Shown: positions 20,718-32,607 of the stretch, in pieces
How the letters are laid out: each line of letters opens with the position of its first letter
Position numbering within the stretch: position 1 is the stretch's first letter
NCBI GenBank assembly: GCA_047495785.1
Contig: JBLDXI010000019.1
Location: 2,046,001 to 2,110,000 of the forward strand
Direction of reading: 5' to 3'
Source of the DNA: Lepidodermella squamata
Taxonomy: Eukaryota; Gastrotricha
DNA length: 64,000 nucleotides
Translations under genes and position numbers: made by a program
Notes under the pieces: model-generated
What the model was told of the DNA's origin: nothing
Databases searched by the model: none
Seen by the model: the letters and a program-made list of their open reading frames with translations, nothing else

Positions 20718-23700
20718 ATGTCTTCTGACAATCGTACGATCAAGATCATCGATCGCAATGTGAGTGTCGAGTGACTTATAACTTGCGTCATGAGTAATTT
20801 TCTAATATATGTTTGTATAGGAATTCTACAATGCTAATGGCGAAGATGCAGAATTCATCACTCAAACTGTCCTCAAATCTAAGACTGCCTTGAAACATGG
20901 AGGTTTGTTAAATGATGTGGATGACCATGTTCTCTTTTCATCTTGAAGTTATTTAGATGGCAATGATGTGTACGTGACGATGACTAAAGCTCAGTTCGAG
21001 CAAGTTTTACGTGACCTAGTCCTTTCACTGGGCTTCTCAGTCGAAATTTACTCCGGCGCTGGTGGCAAGTCGAATTTTTCCCCAGAGTACTTGATGGCAA
21101 AAGTTTCACCTGGTAACTTCGGTGAATACGAAGACCTGCTGTTGAGTTCTGGGGGCCAATCTAGTCAAGCAGCTAGTCCAATCATTGGAGCTTTGAAGCT
21201 TCAACTCAATCAAGGCTCGCTGAGTATTGGAGTTGCTGCTATTGATGTCAATGCCAGGAAATTCACTGTTCTCGAAATTTGCGATGACGAAAAATTGGCT
21301 AATCTTGAAACTGTCCTTGTCCAACTCGGCGTTCGTGAGCTTCTAGCCTGTCAAGGTGACCCGCTGAATGAGAAGCTTCTCGACGTCTGCATGCTGTCGA
21401 ATATCCATCTGTCGTACAAAAAGAAGAACGACTTCACGGCGAAAGATCTCGATCAAGACCTAAACAAGCTGATCCGCTTCCCGAAAGGGGCCAGCAAGAA
21501 CTCAGCAGTGCTTCCTGAAATGAAGCTCGAACTAGCTATGCAATCACTTAATGCTATCATCAAATTTCTTGATCTACTCAGTCAAGAAACTAATTGCTCA
21601 CAGTTCAAACTTGAAACATTCGATCCTAAGCTCTTCATGCGAATTGATTCGTCAGCAGTTGTCGCTCTTGGCCTGACGCCTAAGCCTGGAGATGCTCAGT
21701 CGTCTTTCGGCAGTTTATTCGCTTTGCTCAATCATTGCCGAACCCAATCTGGTCAGCGTCTTTTGCTTCAATGGATTAAACAACCGCTCGTCGATATCGA
21801 AAAAATTAGTATGCAGTTTTTAATCACATTTTAACTATTTTTTCATATATTTGTTATAGACCGGAGATTGGATTTGGTTGAACTCTTCGTGAATAACCAC
21901 GAATTACGCCGTGATTTTCACGAAACTCACCTTCGAGGTGTTCAGGACCTGCAGCGATTGGGCAAGAAATTTGTCTCGAAGAAGGCATCACTTCAAGATT
22001 TGTACAAAGTCTATCAAACCGTTCAGCGATTGCCGAAAATGTTGGACCTATTATCTGACGAAAGCGTCCCTGATTTGCCAGCTGTTCAACAAGATTTGAT
22101 CACGCCACTGCGAGAGGCTATCGGCGATTTTGAGAAGTACCAAGAAATGGTCGAGGCGACGATCGATTTCGACTATTTGGCTGCTCAGCGCGAATTTCGT
22201 GTTAAGCCCGAGTTTGACGAAGCTCTTGGAGGTAGGTGTTAGCTATTTCGTATACATTTTCAAACTATTTTGCCTGTATAGAAAAGCGTGACCAGATGGA
22301 CGCGATCGATAGCAAAGCTCACAAGGCGCTGAGTTCATGCTCCGCAACTCTGGGCATCGATTCGGTCAAACTCGAATCGTCATCATCAACCGGCTACTGT
22401 TACCGAATCACGTTCAAAGACGAACAACACCTGCGCGGCAAGAAGCAGTTCACAATTGTCGACTCGTCAAAAGGCGCTGGCGTTCGATTCCGCGACAAAA
22501 CGCTCTCCGCCTTGTCGGATGAATTTATCGAAATTTCGCAGGAGTACGAAAAGCAGCAAAAAGGCCTCGTTGATGATATTGTCGGAATTGCGAGCGGCTA
22601 TGCGTTGCCGATGTTAGAATTGGCTAATCTGCTGTCGACCATTGACGTCTTTGTCGCGTTGGCTGTTGCGGCGTCCAGTGCCCCGATTCCGTATGTTCGG
22701 CCGAAATTGCTGCCGCTGGGTAGTGGCAAGTTCGAGCTGAAGGCCGTTCGCCATCCGTGCGTTGAGGCGCAACTCGGCTCGTCGACTTTCATCGCTAACG
22801 ATATCAGTTTTCACCGATCAAACGGCGGTGATTCGAATGATCAGGGTGAGTCATACGAATTTGGGTGTACATTTTCCTACCATCAATTTCGGGACTTTCG
22901 CCATCAAACCGGAAAATTCAAATTTCACCATCAATTTTGGGGTTTTCACCATCATCAAATCAGGGCTTTCGCCAACGAAACCGAAACCGCCATCAATTTA
23001 GATGCTTTCGCCAACAAAATGGATGTTGTCTCCAACAAATCGGAAAATACCCGCTGATTTGGTTGAAAGAAGTTCGAGACATCTTAGCGAGCCACGTGCT
23101 ATCGTTAGCGCAGAGGAATTAGAGCCTGTCCATGTCAGTTTTAAGGTTATACTATAGGGTAATAAGTAAATAAAAATATGAAATTTTTTCATTTTTATAA
23201 TTTGCATGCCTATGACTTCAACTTCAAAAATGACCCAACAAATTCCCGATCCGACTTCTCCTTCCGCGCCTACGATACGCCATTTGGCAATATTTTGAAC
23301 AACTTAGGACTAAATCAGCGGGTATTTTCGGATTTGTTGGCGAGAAAATCCAAACCCCAAATCGATGATGAAATTTGAATTTTCCGGTTTGATGGCGAAA
23401 GTCCCAAAATTGATGGCAGGAAGCATTTTCCCCTTCAGTAATTTAATACCGTTATGTCGTGATTTTAGCCTACGAATTGCATATATTTCAGATTTATTTG
23501 GGCGAATATTTGGGGAAAGCTTTTTTTATCCGACCAATGTCTTATTTCATCCGACAAGCAAAAATGTGACTAAAACCTGCCGATTTTTTCATATTTTCAA
23601 AAAATTACAGTAAACAATTGACAAATCGGATCGCCGTAAATCTTTTCCCATAGAATTCTGCCGGTTCAGGGGCCAAATTAGGGTGCATAAAAGGGGTACT

Positions 23701-26700
23701 TTCCTACGGCTAAATCGAACTCGGAAAATACGAGAAAATCGATATATTTTTGCAAAATCGGTGATTTCTTAATTAATAAAAACACTTAAATGGTAGATGA
23801 GAAGGAAAATGTAAAAAATTGCCATTCTGGCTTCTAGACTGATTGCTTAATTTGAAAATTCGAAAAATTTATTATTTATTCTTTCGTCGTACAGAGTGTC
23901 CCATAAGTAACGCAAGCAAAGATAATATACAATACACAGAAAAGGGTTCAGAAACTCTAAAATGAGAGACCGATTCACATCTAACGGCCAGAAAATATTT
24001 GGAAAAATTCAAAAAATTACGACAATGGTAATCAAGTATGCCAGTTGTTAAAAGGATTAAAAAAGTCCGGAGACATTTTGTCCAACGGGGTAAATACCGA
24101 AAATTACCCAACCAGTTACCATCGGGATTTTCCGGGTTTTCTCCGGTAAATTTTCAATTTCTTCCGTTGAATCGCAGATAGAAGTCGGACTTTTCTCTCG
24201 GTAGGGTTAATTTAAAAAAATTATTTGAATTTCCTACAAAAAGTTGTCAAATTGAAAAATGGCTGCGCAACTTTTGGGACACGCTGCTGTAATTCTTTTG
24301 ATCTTCTGGTCATTGAATATTGGAATTCACGGTCACATTTGATTTCAGATTTCACTGTAGCAGAATAAGATTTTTTAAAAATTTGAAAAAGCTTCATATT
24401 TAACCAAAATATTCGACCACTTTGAAGTGAAATTCTTAATCATTTCGATTTTTTCTCTCCTTGTTAGCCGGCCCGTCGTTCTACATCATAACCGGGCCGA
24501 ACATGGGCGGAAAATCCACGTTCCTGCGCTCAGTCGCCCTCGCATCGCTGATGGCTCAAATCGGGTCATTCGTCGCCGCCGACGAGGCCGAAATCGCGCT
24601 GGTCGACGCTATTCTGGCCCGCGTCGGCGCCTCCGACTGCATTGTCCGCGGCGTGTCGACGTTCATGGCCGAAATGCTGGACACCAGCGTGATTCTCGAG
24701 AAGGCGACTCCCAATTCGCTGGTCATCATCGACGAACTGGGCCGTGGCACGTCGACGTACGACGGCTTCGGCCTTGCCTGGGCTGTTTCCGAGCATTTGG
24801 TCAGCGAAACGCGGTGTTTCGTGCTGTTTGCGACGCATTTCCACGAGTTGACGCGCCTCGAGAAGGCGTACCCGGCCGGGCAGGTGGCGAATTTGCACGT
24901 TTCGACGCATTGCGATGACAAATCACCGGCGGCATCGGCGCTGACTTTCCTCTACAAACTCAAGCCAGGTTGGATTTTTTACTTACTATTTTCGGTCATC
25001 TTTCTGACTTGTGTTCTCAAAAGGGGTTTGACTTTTTTCATATGAAAACTTATAAAATGTGAATTAAAACATCCGGAAATAATTTTATACCTGGAACCAA
25101 TTTTCATTGACTTTAAAAAATGAAGGACGCTCAAGAGTGGCCGTAAATGCCATAAGAAACGCAAGCAAAAAATGCACGGAAATGGTTTCAGAAACTTCAA
25201 AATGAGGAGGAAGTCCCATCTCATGGCCAGAAAAAATGTATAAAAATTCACGAAAATAGTAGCCAGGTATGTCACTTGTTAATGAGGTTAAAAAAATCGG
25301 AAGAAATATGGTCCAACAATTTACCATCAGGGTTTTCAGTTTTCGAAATCGTGGATAAATGATGGAAGTGGGCTAAATTTCTAAAAATTGGTTTACATAA
25401 ATTCCTAAAATTTTCCCTAAAATTACGAATATTTGCACAATTTCTGGGACTTGATTAAAGTCGATATGATTGGGAGTTGTCTACTTGATGTTTTTTCGGG
25501 AAAACCGTTCAAAGTCAGGCTTTTCTACATCACTGGGCGTCATTGTGCTAAATTGTGCTAAATTGTGCTTATCCCGGGTTCGAGGGGAATTTCCACATTG
25601 CAGATTGCAGAGAAGATTAGAGCTTCGGATCGAATCCAAATAGGCGAATTTTGAAGTTTGGAGCTGTGAGTGCTGTAAATCAAACATAATGGGTTTAATT
25701 TCGAAAAAAATTATGTTTCTTCGGGCTTAAAAATATGCGTGAAAGTTGATTATTCAGCTGCGGTCTTGTTAATGTAGTCCAGGATGTAATTCAGTGGTCA
25801 TTATCAGCAGGCAGCGGCGCCTCCCTCACGAGTTTAGCCAACGCCTCGTTAGCTTTGCTATAAACGATAAAACGTAGGTATATCAGGTATTCAGGCCGTC
25901 GGTATATCTTGACCCGGGTCAATAATGCCTTGGAGAAAAGGAAAAAAGGAGCCTACTAGCAACACTTCCATCAGTGCCTTTTGAGCTGCCCACTCGAAAT
26001 CGGTAATGCAGCTAGCGATAAACAGCCCGGGGAACAAATATCGGACTACTTCAAAGGCCTTTTTGTAGATCGCGTAGTTTTTCCGTGGTAACAGCATATA
26101 CAGGGTCCGAAAAATCGCGGCGAGCATCACCGGGCGAGGTTTCTGGGCGAGCAAAGCGAAGCTTCACAAGCGTAGCATTCATTTGAGTATTCCGTATCAT
26201 GACTGATTGAGGCAGGGGCACCTACAGCAGCCGCGGCACCGTCGCCGGCAGAGGCAACATCGACAATCGGTGGTGGCACCTTGTCCCTATAATCGTTACC
26301 CTTTTTTGGTTAAGAGACACGACAATGCAAGACCAAAAGGCGTCGAATTCGCCAACGTCCAATTCGAAGACAGCCATGAGCCATGAGTACTTGCGCACAT
26401 GAATATTTGAGTCACTTGCGCTCGCAGCGTGAACAATTTCGAAACAAATTTTATTGCTCAAAAATCATCATCACTGGAGTCATCACTAGAGGCATTGTCT
26501 TCGTCAGTTTCGACCCGAAAAGACGTCGTCGCGCCTTCTTCCGGAAAAATTTCTTCGAACTGGTCAAGATTTAGCGCCAATTTGTCAACCAAATCAATCA
26601 AGCTCAGCCCTTGTTATTGTAGACTTCATGCAGATTCGCGATGTTGCTTCTGACTTGCGATTAATTTTGGCATTCAAACGAGCGTCGATCTGTAGAAGGA

Positions 26701-27622
26701 CGGATCTCATGCATGCTTCTTCGGCTTGCAACAATCGCCAAAAGTCGAGGTGAAAGGGACGAGCGAGACATTTGTCTTGTGGCTCCATCCCTCCACGAAA
26801 TTATTTGTCCGAATCGACTCAGTTGAGACATTCCAATCTTGACATATTACTGTAGCTCAAAATACAGCTTTAACTTTAATTTTAAATTCAATTAAAAAAT
26901 TTCGGAGAAACTCGTTGCAACTGGGTAAAATATCGAAAACTACCGAACTTTTTAATTAATCTGTAGAATCGTAGATTAATTGAGATTTTTATCTTCTTTT
27001 AGCGGAACCAAATTTATTTAATCAAAATTAATAAGTATCACCTTTCTGTTATTTTATGCGCTAATCAAACCGTAACGGGTAATCTTGCCCAAAACCATGT
27101 TTTTCGATGATGATGAAATCGATGATTTTTGGTGTTAAGATGTGCAAGGTGAGCCCCGATTTATTGGTAAAATTTGGTGATTTTAAGATTTTTACCGATC
27201 GAAAACAGTTTTGGCTAATGTTGGAAAATTTTTGCATTTTTTTTATCATCGACAACAATCGATTATATTTGAGTTTTTCTGTCACAGGTCCTTGTGGCAA
27301 ATCGCTTGGTTTGCAAGTTGCGAAGATGGTGAATTTCCCCGACGAAGTGTTGTCCACAGCTCGCGACTGGGCGAGCGGCCTGCAAGCGGCTGATTCCGCG
27401 ACTCAAACGGCCGGTTTCACGACGCAACAAGTCGACGACGCCGAGCGAAAATTCAGCGATTTACTGTCGCAATTCCGCTCCCTCGGCCCGAACGACGACG
27501 CCAAGTTCAAGTCGCTGCGAGATGCGTTCAAGAATGAAGTGCTGTCTGCTGAGGGTGAGAACGCGAACGCTTTCCTTCAATCGCTGGTCAAAAGCGGGCA
27601 AGATCTCGCTGATTCGGCTTGA
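20718..27622 (+). CDS. MSH2: DNA mismatch repair protein MSH2 (915 aa, seven exons)
   Basis: MutS-homologue ATPase that forms MutS-alpha/beta with MSH6/MSH3 and recognises mismatches in the nucleus. Exons are 20718-20759, 20821-20902, 20957-21808, 21860-22231, 22282-22845, 24468-24968 and 27288-27622. All borders are GT-AG and the phases add up to 916 codons. The start gives [19 protein letters not shown], matching the family's early N-terminal block. The usual ~20 residues before it are shortened and an in-frame stop lies at 20670. The lever and clamp domains follow ([19 protein letters not shown]). Exon 6 has Walker A (GPNMGGKST, about residue 647) and Walker B ([18 protein letters not shown], about 721). 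Exon 7 is the helix-turn-helix end with [16 protein letters not shown] lies at 27743. Introns 5 (1.6 kb) and 6 (2.3 kb) are swollen by mobile elements. Confidence 0.97.
22860..23425. mobile_element. Inverted-repeat element in MSH2 intron 5
   Basis: The left part (about 22870-23058) carries a loose tandem motif, CATCAATTTCGGGACTTTCG and variants, each about 30-40 bp. It ends AAATACCCGCTGATTTGG. The right part (about 23303-23425) is the inverse, with AAATCAGCGGGTATTTTCGG and GATGGCGAAAGTCCC. No coding capacity of its own. Confidence 0.65.
23890..24291. mobile_element. Mariner-type MITE, family M, copy 2 (MSH2 intron 5)
   Basis: Begins TACAGAGTGTCCCATAAGTA then ACGCAAGC and ends GCGCAACTTTTGGGACACGC. 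It shares internal blocks AAACTCTAAAATGAGAGA, GTAATCAAGTATG and GGGTTTTCTCCGGTAAATTT with copy 1. Confidence 0.85.
25138..25452. mobile_element. Mariner-type MITE, family M, copy 3 (MSH2 intron 6, decayed)
   Basis: Recognised by internal blocks AAGAAACGCAAGCAAA, GGTTTCAGAAACTTCAAAAT, GAGGAGGAAGTC and CAGGTATGTCACTTGTTAA in the same order as in copies 1 and 2. The terminal repeats are worn (the right end reads TTTGCACAATTTCTGGGACT). Confidence 0.7.
25880..26790 (-). pseudogene. Decayed MULE transposase pieces in MSH2 intron 6
   Basis: The minus-strand ORF at 25891-26154 has [15 protein letters not shown] and then [14 protein letters not shown] and [11 protein letters not shown]. That fits the MULE DDE core (TDFE followed by a GCFFHFxQ block), with the GCFFHF part degenerated. 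The ORF at 26594-26788 has [18 protein letters not shown], which resembles the HPxFWRFLQxLxxEE stretch that lies C-terminal in MULEs. Reading on to about 26420 gives an acidic tail. On the minus strand the C-terminal-like piece comes first, so order is inverted compared with a normal transposase: two different fragments or a rearrangement. Not functional. Confidence 0.5.
26990..27022. repeat. Solitary end of MITE family G
   Basis: CTTTTAGCGGAACCAAATTT is the terminal sequence of the family seen at 39156-39440, 53161-53410 and 60911-61212. No second end was found nearby. Confidence 0.55.
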
Positions 27623-28712
27623 CTGTGATTTCATGTGAAAAATTGACTCATTAGATTATTAAGGAGGACTGTTTTATCATCATCCGGTGTTTTTCTTCGA
27701 CGTTTTTAATTTTCGTTTTCTGATTTTGTGGCGACGGCATGCAATAAAAGTACGATATGAGTTTGACCTGTCTACGCTTAATTAGGGGCAATTATGTTTC
27801 ACGGAATGTGAGGTCCGCGGATTTTTGGAAAGCACGACAAGCAAACCTAATTATAATGGCCGCGCGCAATAAAAAGTGCGACCCGAGCACACTCATAAAA
27901 ACAGCGAAATTATTGTCACCTGATTTTTTCATCAGCCTCCGAATCAGGTCGAAACAATCAACTCTTCTGCCTTCAAGTTTTCCACTGACCGAACTCAGCG
28001 GAGTTTATTGGCTGCCGAGAGCTTCAGAAAGAGTAATGGAGTTTTCAGGGAATCGGCCCAATTAGTCTCTGCCAGGAAAAAACACAATGAAGTAGGATGA
28101 CAAAGATTGAAATGTGTGGCATTCCCACATTGTTAATGAAAAAGTCACCTTTACAGCTTTTCAAGCTGAATGCCGAATTTACTCGTACGCTCAGAAAAAT
28201 AGCTGCCATTACAGAACATTCATTGATGATTTTTTTTATTTTTTAATAAACGCCTCGCATTTTTTACTGATAATAATAAACGAGTCGACAGATAGTATAG
28301 CCCACCGCGACTCTGAATCATTTGCGGCCTGAGGCGGCGGGGTAAAATAATAATCGCTTTGGCCGGCGCGGCGCACTAATCAAATAATTCCGCCAAGGTG
28401 ATGACTTGGTTAGGGAGGACTCGATTACGGGAAGTATAAAAAGTGGTAGCTTTTGTACGATTCCAAATCCCGAGTCGAATTCTCATCAACCTTTTTTATA
28501 AATATTTTTATACCTCTCTTTTTATCTCGTTCGAAAATTTCATGATAGCTCAAAAACTATTGACCTCTATATACATAGGTTTTTTCATAACTTCTCGGTT
28601 CGAAATGAGTACTAAACTTGAAAAATACTTAAAAAGTTAAACATTTAATAGATTCGATTAAAAAGAAAAATTCAACTTTTTCTCGCTTGTATTCACAATT
28701 TTTTCAAATCAT
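27623..28712. other. Intergenic between MSH2 and the Cys-rich gene
   Basis: Only short ORFs without motifs (such as 27757-28065 and 28114-28332). GAAGTATAAAAAGTGG near 28430 resembles a TATA box, but no gene start follows it clearly. Confidence 0.4.
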
Positions 28713-28948
28713 TACCGTAGAGCGGTACAATTTTGAACAAGTACAAAGTTGAACATTTTTTCAAAAGTACAATTTTGAACGAACGTTTGCATTGAAAATT
28801 TCGTTAATGTTCAAAATTGTACTTCACACTCACGAAAGTACAATTTTGAACACTTTCATTTTTTTCAATGCAAACGTTCGTTCAAAATTGTACTTTTGAA
28901 AAAATGTTCAAAGTTGTACCCTGTTCAAAATTGTACCGCTCTACGGTA
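28713..28948. mobile_element. 236-bp palindromic (foldback) element
   Basis: Starts TACCGTAGAGCGGTACAATT and ends in its reverse complement, AATTGTACCGCTCTACGGTA. The two halves pair along almost the whole length. Internally GTACAATTTTGAAC and its inverse occur eight or so times, so the arms are themselves built from a short repeat. Confidence 0.93.
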
Positions 28949-29309
28949 CCTAATACCTTTAACATACCTTTCGTATGAGAATTATTTCATCAAAACTTCG
29001 CCCAATTATTGTTGTGGATTGCGCTTTTATCTATTGCCGCAATAAAATTGCGCGGAAGTGCGGTCCGCGGATTTTGAAATCCGCTTCTCACACACAAAAC
29101 TCGTCGTTTTAATTGCTACGAAACGACGAAACGTCGAAAGATGAGCGCCGAAATGACCTGATTCCACTATTTTATTGCCTTGGCCGGATAATGAGGGGCT
29201 ATCAGAGAGGTCAACAATTTGAATCTTTCAAGCTCCGCCCATCTAGCGCAGCCGCATCATCGTCGTCGTTTAATGCTGTCATTTTCTCATAATTTGTCGC
29301 TTGTGAAAA

Positions 29310-31705
29310 ATGAAAGGCCAGTCCCTGCGTAAAAAGCAACACTCAGCTGCCAGTGTCAGGCAAACAACTGGCATAACTAACCACCCGTCATTTTCGCGGC
29401 CTGGTTGCGACCCGTTCAACCCGAACTACGCGCCTTGTGCCACCGATTCAATGTTGTCTTCGATTTCCGGTATCCCTCCGCCGGCTGCTCACCAGTCCAG
29501 GTCGAATACTAATTTGTTCTTCTCTGCTGCTGGCTCCTTCGCCGAGAATTCGGCCTCGCCGACGCCGTCGCTGCTGATGCTGAGTCCGTCGCCAGCCTAC
29601 GAAGCGCTGTTGCAGCATGTTGATGCTCGGATCGAACCACTCACGCAGAGTATCAACCGAATCGAAGCCGCTGTTTTGGCGATTCATCAGCTCGTCGCTG
29701 TTAACCAGCAGCAACAAGCGCGTAAGTTGGCTTCGTTCAATTTGTCGAATTAGGGCCGATGAAGCGCTTTTTTTTAGGAAAAGGGCCAAAAAAACGCGGC
29801 GTTTGTTTATAATTTGCAACCATTATTCGCATTCTAATTTGTCATGATTTAGTTAGAAATAACGAAAATGTCCACCTTTGTCGGAGAAGAGTTTAATGCT
29901 CAAGGATGACAAAACTGGTCCCAGAATGTCTTCGAAATGTGGAAATTTAGCCGATTTTTTGCTCTATTCCTATAAATTCAGAGAAATTACAACAATTTAT
30001 AACAGCTCGGAAATTTTCCAAAATAATTCAACTTAAAATCTGCCAAGGAATTAAAGAAAATTGCAATCTTGTTCCTAAGGATAATTTCGCGGATTTTTAA
30101 CTAAATGCTTCAACAAGTTGTTTTTAATTTTTAACTGATCAAAAATATTCTGAAAATTGTGTTCCATTTTTTATAATGTTTTTAGTTGTGAGTGCGATTG
30201 CGATTCAAGCCTTCAACTCATACTTGCCCGTTTTCGCGCAAAACCAGGCGTCTTCTCAACAACCACCAGCAGCCCAGCAGCAGCAACAGCAGCAGAACCA
30301 CCAGGACGGCGCTGGCGATGAAACCCTGTTGGCAAGTGGCGGAAACGCCTCCGTCGATTCTGAGCTGATTTTCGGCGACTCGGTGCTGTTGGCGCGACGC
30401 CGGCGTCGTAGTAATCACCACCGCCGACGACGCGTCAGCGCGGCGCCGTCGATGAGCACAGCTTACTCGTCGCCGATGATTGGCGGCCAGGACGATAACG
30501 ACGAAATTCATCCACCATCAACCTCCAATGCAAATCAGGTGAGCTACCCCGAAAAAAATCGCGTAAAAATTCTGACCGCGGAATTTAATTTTCCGCCTAT
30601 CACTGAAACCTGAAAACTCGGTACGAAATTTGACAAAATCCGCCATTAAATCTGTCAAAATTTTGAGCATTATTTTGCGGTATCCGTCGTCACGTAAAAT
30701 AACTCTTTTGTTGTCTTTTCCATCTGAAATCCTGGAAATTCGGCTTTTCGTTTTGCTGAGATAACTCTGCGAGTTTTTGAAGGAGGATTTTTACAATCGT
30801 CGAATTTATTTTCAACCTCTTATATTTATTTTTATCGACTTCTTTAATAATACATTTATTTTATATTTTAACAGAGCGCGGCCGCGAGGATCGAACGAGA
30901 CGGCTCTTCATCGGGCTATGCCACGTCACCACCGCCGCATTCTATCAATGCTGGTCTAACTGCGTTGTCGCTGTTTACAAAAAACGACGTGTTGCAGTCG
31001 GCGATGGCTCATCATCACTTGACCCCGCCGCAAGTCTGCCCTGAATCGCCGCCGCTTTCATCACCGCCCTACCTCGGCGATTGCAGGTCATCGCGCGCCA
31101 GCACCAGCCGACATGAACCAGTTTTAATTGCAGTGAATAGCGTGGATGAAATCAAAGACGAAAAACCGCTACAGCTGCAAGGCGGAGAGGCTGGTTCCCA
31201 TGTTTTGCAACAAGACTCTCGACAGCGGAACAGCGGCGGCGGGCGGCTGCAACGACGATGCAGCCGCTGTATCGGAATGCTTAAGTAAGATACAGAGAAA
31301 AATTCAATTTAATCCAATTTAATTAAAACTGAGTAATGGCGTTATCATAGAGAACAGAAGTACTTCTGTTCTCTATGGGCGTTATAAATTTGGATATTTT
31401 CAGGAGGACTTTTTATTACGTTCATACCGTTTTATATTACTTTTTTCTTATAACATTTCAGGTCATGTGGACATCGAGCTTCGGTGTGTTGGACTATCGC
31501 GCGTAAAACGAGTTACTTCTGCGCAACGTGCCCGAACCAGCCGGCGTTTTGTAAACCTTGCTTTGAACTGCACAATTCTAAAACAGCTCCGGTGACTAGT
31601 GATACTGACCGCAATGAGGCTTTGAATAATAGCGAGGATCAGAATTCGGGCGGAGATCAACCACTGCTAAAATCAATGGATGAAACTGCCGTGACTTATT
31701 TTTGA
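29310..31705 (+). CDS. Gln-rich, Arg-rich protein with C-terminal Cys-rich module (472 aa, four exons)
   Basis: Function not known. Proposed exons are 29310-29721, 30186-30538, 30875-31284 and 31462-31705. All borders are GT-AG and the phases (1, 0, 2) add up to 473 codons, which supports a real gene. Residues 1-137 are Ser/Pro-rich, ending in a possible coiled stretch (RIEPLTQSINRIEAAVLAIH) and a QQQQ tract. Exon 2 has a second Gln run and an Arg/His-rich block (ARRRRRSNHHRRRR) that could be a nuclear signal. Exon 3 is Ser/Pro-rich. Exons 3-4 together make CSRC, CGH, FCATC, FCKPCFELH with zinc-ligand spacing. KTSYFCATCPNQPAFCKPCF is much like the C-terminal Cys-rich domain of piggyBac-type transposases. 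A domesticated or captured transposase tail is possible, or a chance resemblance. Confidence 0.6.
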
Positions 31706-31892
31706 CATTCTGCCGGTTTGCTACAGCGTTAAAACCAAGTGAAGGACTGAATCCGTTCTACTGAACATATTTCTGTAATTTGAATTGACTGAATTCATTC
31801 TCTGATCTTTGATACCTTAGCCGTCTACCTCACCCTTGCGTTTTCTAATTATCATCATTACTGTTATGATTTCTTTGCATTATTTCCACTGC

Positions 31893-32053
31893 AGGGGGGC
31901 CAAAAAGCCGCAGAAGGCGAATTTCATGCGCATCAATTTAATGAGGAGTTTCAAGAAATGAAGGGGTTTCATTGGAATTCTTAAATTTCCTGAAACTCCT
32001 CATTAAATTGATGCGCATCAATTTCACCTCCTGCGGCTTTATTGGCCTCCCTG
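31893..32053. mobile_element. Foldback MITE, ~160 bp
   Basis: The left arm CAGGGGGGCCAAAAAGCCGC and right arm CTGCGGCTTTATTGGCCTCC (then CTG) are inverted. GATGCGCATCAATTT and GAGGAGTTTC in the arms also pair. CAGGG...CCCTG ends recall hAT elements, but no 8-bp target duplication is visible. Confidence 0.75.
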
Positions 32054-32203
32054 TAAATGTTGAGTTCCCTATAAATTAGTTTAAATTACTGCTGTGGAGT
32101 GAATCTTGTATAATTGATTTGTTTTCACTAAATAAATAGTTGCTCGATGTTGCTTGCTATATAAATTATCGATTTTTTTGCAAAGTTTAATGGCTAAGAA
32201 AAA

Positions 32204-32607
32204 GGTTGTGTGCGAAAAGAGCAAGCGAAATAAGAGCAATGATATATGAGCAATGATATAAGTGAAAAACGATATGAGAGCAACGAGATAAGAGCAGAAC
32301 GACGAAAGAGCAATTATTCATGATAAATCACGAAAAATAGTGGCACGCGATCAGATTTTTTTCTTCTAGCAGACAAGTGATTCTCGACCCATTAAGTAGC
32401 TCGAATTGCTGTTAAACCGCTCCGCTAATCACTTGATAGTGATGAGGAGAAAAATCTGATCGCGTGCCACTATTTTTTCGTGATTTATCATGAATAATTG
32501 CTTTTTCGTCGTTCTGCTCTTATCTCGTTGCTCTCATATCGTTTTTCACTTATATCATTGCTCATATATCATTGCTCTTATTTCGCTTGCTCTTTTCGCA
32601 CACAACC
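32204..32607. mobile_element. 404-bp foldback element with ~155-bp arms
   Basis: GGTTGTGTGCGAAAAGAGCA at the left pairs with TGCTCTTTTCGCACACAACC at the right, and the arms stay nearly perfect for about 155 bp. Each arm contains a tandem GAGCAA-GATAT motif. The central ~85 bp is unpaired. No ORF of note. Confidence 0.95.

Noticed and set aside
27757-28640. Three plus-strand ORFs of 65-102 codons after MSH2
   Set aside because: No motifs, no splice context, composition like the surrounding non-coding sequence.
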